DNA of 64,000 nucleotides from Mammaliicoccus sciuri. Lineage in GTDB: Bacteria > Bacillota > Bacilli > Staphylococcales > Staphylococcaceae. Location: positions 2,356,001 through 2,420,000 of the forward strand of contig NZ_CP094824.1 in NCBI RefSeq assembly GCF_025561425.1. Direction: 5' to 3'. The position numbers were made by a program, and so were the translations under genes. Every line of letters begins with the position of its first letter. Position 1 is the stretch's first letter. Shown piece after piece: positions 1 to 7,503 of the stretch. The notes below the pieces were generated by a model. It was not told the DNA's origin and ran no database searches. It was given only the letters and a program-made list of their open reading frames with translations.

Positions 1-700
1 TACGCTCTTTAGCTGCTAAACCTGAAGCAAGTGCATTTTCTACCCAATTGACTAAATCTACGTCTGAACCATGAATGACAGTATCAGAAATCGCAGCAAA
101 TACTTTGAATTTATTTGTACCATATTTAACTGTATCGCCTTTTAATTCTAATTCTTTAGCAGTTTCTAAATCTGTAATAAAGTCGTCATCATCTAATGTG
201 TAAGATACACGTGGAATTTCTAAACCTTTGATGTTTGTTAAGCGAGCTTTTTCACGTAATTGGTTTTTAGCAAATGGCTCTGAGACAATCTCTTTAGAGA
301 GTGTTTTTGGTAAGAATTTATCCCCACCAGACTCATTTCCTGTTGGTAATGCATGTAATAAACGTTGTGCCTCTTGTGAAGGCTTGGCGAATTCATTAGG
401 TAAAATTGCATGACGGTAGAATTCAGCTTTAGCTTTTACTAATTTTTCTGAGTCGTCTAATCCTGTATAACCCTCTGTATTATCTTTAACTTTTGATTTC
501 TCTTTTTGTTCAATCTCTTTAACTTGAGACTCTACAATTTGAAATCTTCTTTCTAAATCTTCTTTTTCTGTTTTCAACTGGTTAATGTCGTCCATACTTA
601 CGTTTGGATCAGTTGCTTTTTTACCTAAATCTTCATTTTTTTGTTTTAATTGTTGTCCAATCATACCTAATGATTGTTTTAATTCATAAAGTGTTGGCAT
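1..700 (-). CDS. phage major capsid protein, HK97 type (partial)
   Basis: The first about 233 residues of a protein whose 3' end lies outside the window. The start ATG at 698-700 is preceded by GGAGGAAACTAAC. Residues 1-75 are charged and helical, like the cleavable scaffold arm (delta domain) of HK97-fold capsids. The following part contains PNEFAKPSQEAQRLL and PTGNESGGDKFLP, the usual entry into the HK97 core. The gene comes 12 nt after a ClpP-type prohead protease and after a portal gene, which is the standard head-module order. It would form the procapsid shell. The call rests on context and on the N-terminal pattern; the core fold itself is only partly visible. Confidence 0.88.
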   Translation of the reverse strand, partial: MPTLYELKQSLGMIGQQLKQKNEDLGKKATDPNVSMDDINQLKTEKEDLERRFQIVESQVKEIEQKEKSKVKDNTEGYTGLDDSEKLVKAKAEFYRHAILPNEFAKPSQEAQRLLHALPTGNESGGDKFLPKTLSKEIVSEPFAKNQLREKARLTNIKGLEIPRVSYTLDDDDFITDLETAKELELKGDTVKYGTNKFKVFAAISDTVIHGSDVDLVNWVENALASGLAAKER

Positions 701-712
701 GTTAGTTTCCTC

Positions 713-1486
713 CTATATTTGAAACATAATTTTTAAATTTTCACATTCTCTTGCTATTTTTTCTCTTTCATTCTTTTCTTCTTGAGACATAGTTTCTTTA
801 GGTGTTTCAACCGCTGAATTATCATCTAAATCAGTAATATTTGTGATTTTATCCACGTCTTCTTGTACACTTTTTGGTGTTTTGCGGAAAAGTTCTAATT
901 GTTTTTTAGAGATACTTGCAGCAATTTCATTCGTTCCTAGCACTTCGTCTACAAAACCTTTTTCTAATGCTTCCTCTGCAGTTAGCCATGTTTCGGCATC
1001 TAGCATTTGCTGTAGTTCTTCTTCTGAAACATTTTTCGCTTTATCCAAATACGCGTGATTGCTAGCTTTGTCAGTTTTATCTAACAAATCAGCTGTTTCA
1101 CGTAATTCTTTTGAGTTGCCCATAGTGATAATCCATGAATTGTGAATCATTAAAAGGCTATTTTTATGCATAAAAATAGTGTCACCGCTCATTGCGATAA
1201 CACTTGCGATAGATGCAGCTAATGCATCAATGTAGATATTAATTTTTGCGCTATGCATTTTAAGCATGTTGTAAATAGCGTGACCTGCAAAAACATTTCC
1301 ACCAGATGAGTTGATATGAACATCTATTTCAGACACATTTCCCAAATCATCTAATGATTTCTTAAAATCTGTAGCTGAGACTTCATCCTCTTCCCCCTTG
1401 CTACTCACTATGTCTCCGTAAATCAGCACTTCTCCTTTAACGTCACTTTTCTTTTTCACTTGAAAGTAAGTTGCTTTCTTCGTCAT
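713..1486 (-). CDS. prohead maturation protease, ClpP-like
   Basis: 257 residues when started at ATG 1484-1486, which has AGGAGG 8 nt upstream; an in-frame GTG 9 nt earlier is less well placed. It has the ClpP/crotonase-like serine protease layout: the INSSGGNVFAG oxyanion loop (about 59-67), the nucleophile Ser92 in ALAASIAS and His115 in LLMIHNSW. This is the phage head-maturation protease that removes the scaffold arm of the capsid protein. The 5' end overlaps the portal gene by 44 nt, which suggests coupled translation. The C-terminal 60 residues are acidic and probably linker or scaffold-like. It is a different gene from the host clpP in this window. Confidence 0.92.
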   Translation of the reverse strand: MTKKATYFQVKKKSDVKGEVLIYGDIVSSKGEEDEVSATDFKKSLDDLGNVSEIDVHINSSGGNVFAGHAIYNMLKMHSAKINIYIDALAASIASVIAMSGDTIFMHKNSLLMIHNSWIITMGNSKELRETADLLDKTDKASNHAYLDKAKNVSEEELQQMLDAETWLTAEEALEKGFVDEVLGTNEIAASISKKQLELFRKTPKSVQEDVDKITNITDLDDNSAVETPKETMSQEEKNEREKIARECENLKIMFQI

Positions 1487-2696
1487 TTGTCCCACCTCCT
1501 TTCAAGTTTCTTTTTGTAGGATCCATCGTAATCGGATATAAATCTCCGCTTATAAATGGAACGTCTCCACCCTCAATTGGTGGTAAATCTTCAAGCGCTC
1601 TAATTTCATTAACAGAATAATAGCCACTTCGCGATGCTTTGAAGTATACTTCAGCCTGAGTTTGACTATCTGCTCGAAGGTAAGATTTAACATTAAACTT
1701 AAAATACATACCTTGTTTTCTATCATCACTCGTTAATAATTTACGATTAAACTCGCTTTCATATTGTCTAATAATGGGTAATAAAGTATGTTGTAAATAA
1801 TATCTATTAATTTCTTCGTTTTTTGAGAAGTTAATACTTTCTTTTGCATTTAAAAATACCGCCGGAATCTGGAAAACATTCGCAACACGTTCACGTGTTA
1901 AGTTTTCAGATGCGACGATATCTTCTGATACATATTTTCGATCTAAAGGTTGCACTTCAACACCGGGTTCTTGAAAAAGTACCCCGCCGTTTTCTTCATA
2001 AAACTCTTTAAAATTATCTACAATACTTTGTTTTTTGGTTGTATCTATATTTGAGCCATATTTCAATACAAATGAGTCAGGTTTTTCCATTTCGCGAAGA
2101 TTAAACGTTCTTAAAGCACTATCAAAATCCATAGTATTTTTTAATACATCAATAGGACTAATACCCCTCACCATATTAGAGGCGACAATATGCTTAAAAT
2201 GAAGTACATCCATATTATGTACGATTAATTTATTGTCAGTCGCAGCGTGTATCGTGTAATAAAGTTCTTTTGATTTATTTTCCATCATTATTTCGACTGT
2301 ATCTGGATTAACAAGATAGAGTTTTGAAGGTTGGTAAAACACATCTCTTTCTATTAGGACATAGGCGTTACCTTTTTCATTACGCATTGTCTCTATTTGA
2401 TTGATAAAATCGAAACTGCTTATCGAGTTATTTGGAGATGATGTTAGTAAATCAGAAATATCATTCGTAACCGTTTCGTAATTTTCATACAATTTAATCG
2501 GTAGACCTGCTATTGAATTTGATAGTTTTGTTACAGCAGAAAAAATAGTTTCATTTGTTTCTAGTGTATTATTAGAAACTCCCCAAAACGTTTTATTTCT
2601 CCATGGACTGAAATCGTATAAATTCTGTGTAGACTTATCAACCCAATTATCTATAAGACGCCGTTTGATTCTTTGCATAACATTCGGTTTAGCCAC
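1443..2696 (-). CDS. phage portal protein, HK97 family
   Basis: A 417-residue portal protein, the dodecameric ring at the capsid vertex through which DNA enters. Family features seen are FWGVSNNTLETNETIFSAV near the N-terminus, the GNAYVLIERD strand, PDTVEIMM, the long helix region ENLTRERVANVFQIP and ALEDLPPIEGGD near the C-terminus. Its length is normal for the HK97/phage_portal family. It starts directly after the terminase stop and overlaps the protease gene, so the head genes form one transcriptional unit. Confidence 0.93.
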   Translation of the reverse strand: MAKPNVMQRIKRRLIDNWVDKSTQNLYDFSPWRNKTFWGVSNNTLETNETIFSAVTKLSNSIAGLPIKLYENYETVTNDISDLLTSSPNNSISSFDFINQIETMRNEKGNAYVLIERDVFYQPSKLYLVNPDTVEIMMENKSKELYYTIHAATDNKLIVHNMDVLHFKHIVASNMVRGISPIDVLKNTMDFDSALRTFNLREMEKPDSFVLKYGSNIDTTKKQSIVDNFKEFYEENGGVLFQEPGVEVQPLDRKYVSEDIVASENLTRERVANVFQIPAVFLNAKESINFSKNEEINRYYLQHTLLPIIRQYESEFNRKLLTSDDRKQGMYFKFNVKSYLRADSQTQAEVYFKASRSGYYSVNEIRALEDLPPIEGGDVPFISGDLYPITMDPTKRNLKGGGTNDEESNLLSSEKEK

Positions 2697-4403
2697 TTAA
2701 CCACCTCCTTTTTTCATTAAATCTTTGAAACTCATAAATTCTATTTCGCCAGTTCCAGAGTCACTGACGATTTTACCCATAACATCTGTGTAAGTATTAA
2801 GCAGGGCAGCAAAGCCATCTATTTTTCTATACTTACTTTGTTTTGAAGGTAACCAATTTCCATTTCTGTCTTTTTTCAATTGAACGTTATTGATATACCA
2901 TCTCAACAATGGATTATTATTAAATATTACTTTGCCATCTAGAAACATTTCTTTAAGGTCTTTAAGTGCTGGGCTTAAAGTCAAAGCACCTTGTCTTGTT
3001 TCTTGAGTATCGAATCCATAATTTATAAGTTCTTGATTTAATTTATAGGCATTCGCTCTATCATAAGTAATTTTCTGTACTGGAAAATTCTTATCTATTT
3101 CCAATATCCAGTCATAAACTTTTTGATAATCAATGTACTGTCCTTCGCAAATTGTTAAATATCCCTCTTCGGCCCATTCTCTATACGGGATTTTTTCATT
3201 TGCATATTTAACTTTTTGTTCAGGAATCCAAGAATGTGAAATCACTGCTATTTCTCCACTTTCTAAAGCGAATGTAGCACAAGCAGAGGTGAAGTCTTCA
3301 GTTTCAGACAAATCGTATCCAATGGTACATGGACGACCTTTTAAATCATTGAAGTCGACAACTTTGTTATTTTTAAGTACTGTATTATGGTCAATAAATG
3401 CCATTTCATCATTGTTAGCAAAAATATTAAATCTCTTTGTAATAAAATCTCCGCGCTCTTCTGGTACGCGTTTCGCTTTTTCCCAATCTTCTTTCATTTC
3501 CTCTAGATCAATTGAAACACCTATATTAGGATTTGCTTTTATCCAAGTAGAAGAATCATTCATATCATCTTCATCATCAAGTGAGGCTAAGAAATAAAAA
3601 GTTCTTTCATCTTTTACTATGCCATCTAAAGCATCCTTACCTGCTTCGACCATGTCCACTAAGGGACCATCTAATTGAAACCCTGCTGTCGTAATATAAA
3701 TTAAAAGTGGCTGTCTTCTCGACTGTCTACTATTTTTAATAACAGATATCAACTTATAGTTTTTATATTCATGTATCTCATCAAATATACCAATATGTGT
3801 ATTTAAGCCGTCTAGTTTTTCACTATCTGCTGCTTGTGGTTCAATTTTAGAGTTTGTTTTGTCATAAAATATCGCATCTCTTCTTGATCTAAAATTTTTC
3901 TTTAATACAGGAGATGCTTTTATCATATTTTTAGATTCATCAAATAGAAGTCTTGCCTGTTTCATACTATTTGCTAGCAACACAACATCTGCACCAGGTT
4001 CTCCGTCTTCTGAAACACCAAAGTTAGATTCTCCAGAAATTAGAGTTGTCTTCCCATTCTTTCTGCCAACAAAGATAACGCCTTCTTTAAATCTTCTTAG
4101 TTTTGTTTCTTTATTAACCCAACCATGCAATGAACCTAATATGAAATGCTGCCAAGGTTGTAATATAAGTTGTTTATAATTACCTTTTGAGGGTTTACAG
4201 AATTTCTCAATAAACCGTATAGGCTTATGCCCTAATTCTTCATCAAATTCCCATTTACTTGATTCGTCTTTCAAATATCTTAAATGTCTTTGGCATTCTT
4301 TTATGACATATTTGCTTGCAACAATACTCCCTTTAACAACTTGTTCTGCATACCAATTAGTTAGTAATTTTGGAGAGGGTTTATTCAGGACTTTAATAGT
4401 CAC
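2697..4403 (-). CDS. terL: terminase large subunit (TerL)
   Basis: The packaging motor: an N-terminal ATPase with Walker A in GRKNGKTTLISGE, Walker B in IGIFDEIHEY and the coupling motif YITTAG, then a RNase H-like nuclease with DLSETEDFTSA, TYDRANAY and KIDGFAALLN. The start is uncertain. An ATG at 4413-4415 lies directly against a purine stretch, while a GTG at 4401-4403 (overlapping the TerS stop) is better spaced and gives MTIKVLNKPSPK. I chose the GTG, giving 568 residues. It belongs to the HK97-like terminase type that works with an HNH endonuclease. Confidence 0.94.
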   Translation of the reverse strand: MTIKVLNKPSPKLLTNWYAEQVVKGSIVASKYVIKECQRHLRYLKDESSKWEFDEELGHKPIRFIEKFCKPSKGNYKQLILQPWQHFILGSLHGWVNKETKLRRFKEGVIFVGRKNGKTTLISGESNFGVSEDGEPGADVVLLANSMKQARLLFDESKNMIKASPVLKKNFRSRRDAIFYDKTNSKIEPQAADSEKLDGLNTHIGIFDEIHEYKNYKLISVIKNSRQSRRQPLLIYITTAGFQLDGPLVDMVEAGKDALDGIVKDERTFYFLASLDDEDDMNDSSTWIKANPNIGVSIDLEEMKEDWEKAKRVPEERGDFITKRFNIFANNDEMAFIDHNTVLKNNKVVDFNDLKGRPCTIGYDLSETEDFTSACATFALESGEIAVISHSWIPEQKVKYANEKIPYREWAEEGYLTICEGQYIDYQKVYDWILEIDKNFPVQKITYDRANAYKLNQELINYGFDTQETRQGALTLSPALKDLKEMFLDGKVIFNNNPLLRWYINNVQLKKDRNGNWLPSKQSKYRKIDGFAALLNTYTDVMGKIVSDSGTGEIEFMSFKDLMKKGGG

Positions 4404-4698
4404 CGAAACCGTCATCCTCTTCTATAATTCTTTCTCTTTGAGCAGCAGTAAGCCCCATAGATTTCAATAAGTTGTTTAAAGTTTGTACTGTTTTAGTAAG
4501 TTCTATGCTTAACGGGTTTTTAACGAGGTTAGTCGCACCCGCTTTATTCGTATACTCGTACATAAGCCTTGAATTGTTAACTTCATCACGTAATCTTTCG
4601 TAATAATCGTATGTTTCAATAAATATATTTATTAATATGTCATCAGATTTTTGGTAGTTATCTATAAACTTTTTTAATTGTGCTTTGGTAATTCTCAT
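4393..4698 (-). CDS. terS: terminase small subunit (P27-like)
   Basis: 101 residues from ATG 4696-4698, chosen because AAAGGGGGT lies 6-7 nt upstream; in-frame ATGs further up lack such a site. The protein is a short helical DNA-recognition subunit: MRITKAQLKKF at the start, an LVKNPLSIELTKTVQTLNNLLKSMGLT segment typical of the phage terminase small subunit P27 group, and an acidic tail. It would recognise the packaging site and hand DNA to TerL. Its last codons overlap the TerL start. Confidence 0.85.
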   Translation of the reverse strand: MRITKAQLKKFIDNYQKSDDILINIFIETYDYYERLRDEVNNSRLMYEYTNKAGATNLVKNPLSIELTKTVQTLNNLLKSMGLTAAQRERIIEEDDGFGDY

Positions 4699-4699
4699 G

Positions 4700-4819
4700 C
4701 GATTACCCCCTTTCATGAAAAATCCCCCGCGTTGCAAAGTAAGGAACATCTCCGGTTACCCGGAAACCGCGCCACTGTCGCATTGGTAGGGGGGTGTTCA
4801 TTTTGTAGATATTTGTCAT
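4700..4819. other. GC-rich spacer, candidate cos region
   Basis: About 120 bases between the HNH gene and terS are clearly richer in G and C than the surrounding phage DNA, with runs such as GGTAGGGGGGTG, CGCGGGGG and the inverted pair CCGG-gtaa-CCGG. Phages that have an HNH gene beside TerS/TerL of this type use cohesive ends, and the cos site often lies here. No cleavage position can be assigned from sequence alone. RinA binding upstream of terS could also use this interval. Confidence 0.3.
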
Positions 4820-5122
4820 TTAGATTTTGACAATTTTTATATTTCTTTTCGATTCCTTTTTGTCATCGTCGGCATGTATTTTATTGTGACATGCACTACA
4901 TACACACATTAGATTATTAAGTTCTAATGCTTTTGAAAAATCTTCAGTTACATAAATGATATGGTGAACTATTTCAGCAGTTTTAAATTTGTTTTCTTTT
5001 AAACACATTTGACATAAATAGTTATCTCTATCCAATGCCATCTGCCTCAATGTTCTCCACGCGCTAGAACGATAAAACCAATCATACTTATATTCTTTCC
5101 TGCCATGTTTATATGTGTTCAT
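4820..5122 (-). CDS. HNH endonuclease of the packaging module
   Basis: 100 residues with a complete HNH (beta-beta-alpha metal) nuclease: CQMC, VHHIIYV, the Asn-containing ELNNLMCVCSACHNKIH. CxxC pairs at CQMC and CSAC would hold a structural zinc. The start ATG follows AAGGAG. HNH proteins next to terminase genes stimulate cos cleavage by TerL in HK97-like and many staphylococcal phages, and the position directly upstream of terS fits that role. Confidence 0.92.
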   Translation of the reverse strand: MNTYKHGRKEYKYDWFYRSSAWRTLRQMALDRDNYLCQMCLKENKFKTAEIVHHIIYVTEDFSKALELNNLMCVCSACHNKIHADDDKKESKRNIKIVKI

Positions 5123-5183
5123 AGTTTAAAGACTCCTTAGTCTAGATACATATTGGATCACATACCTTTCAGCTTGAGTAAGC

Positions 5184-5218
5184 AAAACAAAAGGACCATA
5201 CTCTATTGAGTACAGTCC
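5184..5218 (-). terminator. intrinsic terminator before late genes
   Basis: On the minus strand a hairpin made of GGAC/GTCC plus a 5-bp inner stem TACTC/GAGTA (positions 5193-5218, with a 2-nt internal mismatch) is followed by TTTTGTTTT. It would stop transcripts leaving rinA, so that late transcription needs its own start between here and the HNH gene. The rest of 5123-5390 shows no ORF. Confidence 0.6.
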
Positions 5219-5390
5219 ACGGAACAACTACTAATGTATCTTCGCTACAAGTCGCTTACAGGTAATCGAATGATTATAGAAATGAAATTAGTTGTCTATC
5301 GTAAAGGATGTGATTAATTGTTATCTATAATCTTTCCACACTATCATAATAGCACCGATTTACTATCAAAAACTGCCACATATCTGCCAC

Positions 5391-5822
5391 TTACCATTCT
5401 CCTAACTCTTCTGCTAACTTCTTTATTACTTTAGCTTTAATACGGTGACCTGTTCTTTCTCCTATGAATATGTCGTTGCATACTTGAACATATGTGCGTC
5501 CTCTTGGGTCGAAGTAATAATGCTTGATGAAGTCCTTCTCTTTCTGCGTTGATGTATTGAATACTCTTTCAATAGCGATTGACAACTCTTTTATTCTTGC
5601 AATCCTTATATCAGTTAAGTAATTCGTTACTCTCATCTCTGTTATAGATGTGTTGCTTGGCTTATGTTCTCCGCCAGTATTAGTATCTGTTGGTATCCAT
5701 GGATTGAATATATCTTCTCTTAACAGATGAATCCTTTTGTCATAGTTCTTATAATCGTATAACTCATCCTCTAACTTTCTTACTGTTGATAATCTTAAAC
5801 CATACTTCATCTTAGTATTCAT
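5391..5822 (-). CDS. rinA: late transcription activator RinA
   Basis: 143 residues that match the RinA/ArpU-type regulator of staphylococcal phages: YGLRLSTVRKLEDELYDY at the N-terminus, PWIPTDTNTGGEHKPSNTS in the middle and a C-terminal sigma-70 region-4-like helix-turn-helix (KDFIKHYYF through IKAKVIKKLAEELGEW). RinA switches on the late promoter upstream of the packaging genes. It is the last gene of the early minus-strand block and sits directly upstream of the HNH-TerS-TerL cluster, as in phi11 and 80alpha. ATG 5820-5822 is used as start; an internal ATG four codons on is an alternative. Confidence 0.93.
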   Translation of the reverse strand: MNTKMKYGLRLSTVRKLEDELYDYKNYDKRIHLLREDIFNPWIPTDTNTGGEHKPSNTSITEMRVTNYLTDIRIARIKELSIAIERVFNTSTQKEKDFIKHYYFDPRGRTYVQVCNDIFIGERTGHRIKAKVIKKLAEELGEW

Positions 5823-5937
5823 TAAACCATAACCCCTTCCATTTCAATCTCTTTCAACTGTTACCTGGATTACTCCATGCTTTATCTCTAATGTGTTCAG
5901 TGAGTCTGTTATACTTCTTATTCACTTCTTCATACAT
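5822..5937 (-). pseudogene. small phage gene, apparently frameshifted
   Basis: ATG 5935-5937 has AAGGAG upstream and opens a 27-codon frame (stop 5854-5856) beginning MYEEVNKKYNRLTEHIRDK. Adding one C at a GGTAAC-AG point would carry it on for 11 more residues to a TAA that overlaps the rinA ATG by one base, the coupling usual in this operon. That geometry suggests a 38-residue gene with a one-base deletion. The N-terminus resembles MYEKLSEKYKRLTHFIR of the gene at 6057-6251. No function is known to me. It may instead be a genuine 27-residue protein. Confidence 0.45.
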
Positions 5938-6057
5938 CTAATCACGCTCCTTTAACAAATTCTTGAGTAAGCGTATCTCTTTATTTTTTTGATGTAATAA
6001 CAAATTCGCGAAAAATACATGCAATAATAATAGTGTTGATAATATTGTTACAGTCAT
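5938..6057 (-). CDS. small phage membrane protein
   Basis: 39 residues: an N-terminal hydrophobic segment (ILSTLLLLHVFFANLLL, about 5-21) followed by a basic helix ending LLKNLLKERD. The start overlaps the preceding stop as TAATG and its own TAG abuts the next ATG, so it is embedded in a tightly coupled early operon. Small single-span proteins are frequent here in staphylococcal phages. Function unknown. Confidence 0.55.
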   Translation of the reverse strand: MTVTILSTLLLLHVFFANLLLHQKNKEIRLLKNLLKERD

Positions 6058-6251
6058 TACTTCTCACGCTCCATATCATTTATATATCCGACTAAACTTT
6101 TATATCTCCACTCGCTAGGGTTGTTTTCTTCTTTGAGTCTGATGAAATGCGTAAGTCTCTTATATTTCTCACTCAACTTTTCATACATTGGTTTGTATGT
6201 TTTAATCGCATCAAGATGCATTTCTATTGCTGCCTTTTCTTCCCTCAACAT
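6057..6251 (-). CDS. small phage protein, charged helical
   Basis: 64 residues from ATG 6249-6251, mostly charged helix (REEKAAIEMHLDAIKTY, SEKYKRLTHFIRLKEE). The start is doubtful because no ribosome site precedes it. A well-placed GGAGGG does precede ATG 6275-6277, which opens MKLHEKVILC and stops after 10 codons. A single-base indel in TATGTTGAG would join the two frames into one protein of about 73 residues. Either the 64-residue form is used or the gene is frameshifted. Function unknown. Confidence 0.5.
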   Translation of the reverse strand: MLREEKAAIEMHLDAIKTYKPMYEKLSEKYKRLTHFIRLKEENNPSEWRYKSLVGYINDMEREK

Positions 6252-6278
6252 AAAATAACTTTTTCGTGTAGTTTCATG

Positions 6279-6400
6279 TTAATTACCCTCCGAATCTCCT
6301 ACTATCTCCCAACATTCATCTAATTTCCCTATATTACGTGTAGAAATATTCCAATCTCCATTGGCATAATTAACTAGTTCTTGTTGGTAATCTTCGGCAT
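6279..6400 (-). pseudogene. frameshifted small phage gene
   Basis: ATG 6398-6400 directly follows the upstream gene's TAA (overlapping context GATTAAATG), but this frame closes after 8 codons. Inserting one G after the ATG would open a 40-residue protein (MAEDYQQELVNYANGDWN onward, ending at 6279) with protein-like composition. This reads as a small early gene with a one-base loss, or a sequencing error. Function unknown. Confidence 0.4.
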
Positions 6401-6766
6401 TTAATCAGCCTCCAAATCAAACAACTTTTGATTATTTTCTTCTAAACTTTTAAACAACATTTCCATATGCTCTTTTGGATAATTCCCATCATTTCTGAGA
6501 CGCATTTTATATTCAGCTTTCATATTATTAATCGCTTGTTTCATATGCCACCTTGTTAGCTGTTTAACATCATTTGCAAATTCATCTGACATTGCCATAA
6601 TATCTCCACTATCTTTTGTGTCGTATATAACAGGTCTAACTTCTAATGGTCTATTGAATGTCTTGTTGTAATCTGTAATTGCCCATTTGAGTTTTCTTTG
6701 TAAGTCGAAGAATGATAACTGTTGTATTTCTTCAATAGTTAGATTAAATAATGCCATGTCATTCAC
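6401..6766 (-). CDS. hypothetical phage protein
   Basis: 121 residues, soluble, without a motif I recognise (MALFNLTIEEIQQLSFFDLQ near the start, LEENNQKLFDLEAD at the end). It overlaps the upstream gene's stop by a few bases, with AGGGAG close to the start. An ATG three codons on (MALF) is an alternative start. It belongs to the early operon between the replication genes and rinA. Confidence 0.75.
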   Translation of the reverse strand: MNDMALFNLTIEEIQQLSFFDLQRKLKWAITDYNKTFNRPLEVRPVIYDTKDSGDIMAMSDEFANDVKQLTRWHMKQAINNMKAEYKMRLRNDGNYPKEHMEMLFKSLEENNQKLFDLEAD

Positions 6767-7184
6767 GCTCCCTAATACCTAATTCATTCAGTCTATCTCT
6801 GAAATCCATATACTCTTTCTTACCTGGACATGCTTCAACTTTTCTGTGAATGAATCGCGAGAAGTCTTTGAGTAATTCTCGTTGTTGTTCAACATCTTTG
6901 ATAAGTGAGTCACGTTCACGCTTATACTTAATACTTTCTTCGACTGCTTCTTTTAATCCAGCTGTTAATTTGTCATGTGCCATTTTGTACTGATCGAGTT
7001 CGTTGTTAAGATTGGCATTTTCTTCTTTTAAATTATCGATGAGTTTATCACGAGTTTTTTGGTTCTTTTTTAATAGAGCTATATCTTCTCGTAACAAATT
7101 ACCTTGGTGTTTTAACTGATCGAGTTCTTTTTTTACCTCTTCATACATCATCAGCAACTCTACTTGGTCCTTACTACCTTCCAT
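6759..7184 (-). CDS. coiled-coil phage protein
   Basis: 141 residues, almost entirely heptad-like charged helix from about residue 8 to 115 (EEVKKELDQLKHQGNLL, NLKEENANLNNELDQYK), ending in a short globular tail with CPGKKEYMDFRDRL. It should form an elongated dimer. No enzymatic motif is seen. It overlaps its downstream neighbour by 8 nt. Function unknown. Confidence 0.75.
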   Translation of the reverse strand: MEGSKDQVELLMMYEEVKKELDQLKHQGNLLREDIALLKKNQKTRDKLIDNLKEENANLNNELDQYKMAHDKLTAGLKEAVEESIKYKRERDSLIKDVEQQRELLKDFSRFIHRKVEACPGKKEYMDFRDRLNELGIRERE

Positions 7185-7292
7185 ACTCCACCAGCCCTTT
7201 CTCTTTAGTCCATATCAATTGATCTATCCTATCGTTTTTCATTAAATATATTTCTAGATATACAATTCGATTTTTGGTGTGTATTTAACCAT
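7174..7292 (-). pseudogene. disrupted small phage ORF
   Basis: ATG 7290-7292 has AGGAGGG upstream and reads MVKYTPKIELYI before a stop at 7254-7256. A second frame further on reads MKNDRIDQLIWTKEKGLVEYGR and ends at 7174, overlapping the next gene start. Removing 14 bases of a partly duplicated AT-rich stretch (GAATTGTATATCTA) would join both into one 34-residue protein. I read it as a small gene broken by a short insertion. The evidence is only the fit of frame, ribosome site and overlap. Confidence 0.3.
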
Positions 7293-7306
7293 AACTATAT
7301 CCCTCC

Positions 7307-7492
7307 TTAATCAACCCATAATATCTCTGTTTCAAGTTCTTTTATTTTTCCGTCTATTAAGTCAGGTGACTTTTGTTCTGCTAAATTTTTAATATAATCT
7401 ACTGCCTCTTCTTTCGTTCTACCTGGTGCATATGTTTCGACTTTTAGTTCTGCAGTGACTTTCACTACAACTAATCTTTGTGGTTGTTCCAT
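7307..7492 (-). CDS. hypothetical phage protein, 61 aa
   Basis: Started at ATG 7490-7492, which has GAGGAG 7 nt upstream; an in-frame upstream start would overlap the previous gene without a ribosome site. It has an alternating beta-alpha pattern (RLVVVKVTAELKVETYAPG, then EEAVDYIKNLAEQ), resembling a small double-stranded-beta or ferredoxin-like domain. It is coupled to the replisome organizer upstream. Function unknown. Confidence 0.65.
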   Translation of the reverse strand: MEQPQRLVVVKVTAELKVETYAPGRTKEEAVDYIKNLAEQKSPDLIDGKIKELETEILWVD

Positions 7493-7503
7493 ATGATCAC
7501 TCC

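Noticed and set aside
3133-3597. Long plus-strand ORF inside terL
   Set aside because: Antisense shadow of the terminase gene with no ribosome site or family features.
7174-7242. A 22-codon ORF (MKNDRIDQLI...) as a separate gene
   Set aside because: No ribosome site precedes its ATG; it makes more sense as the 3' part of a disrupted ORF, which is how it is listed.
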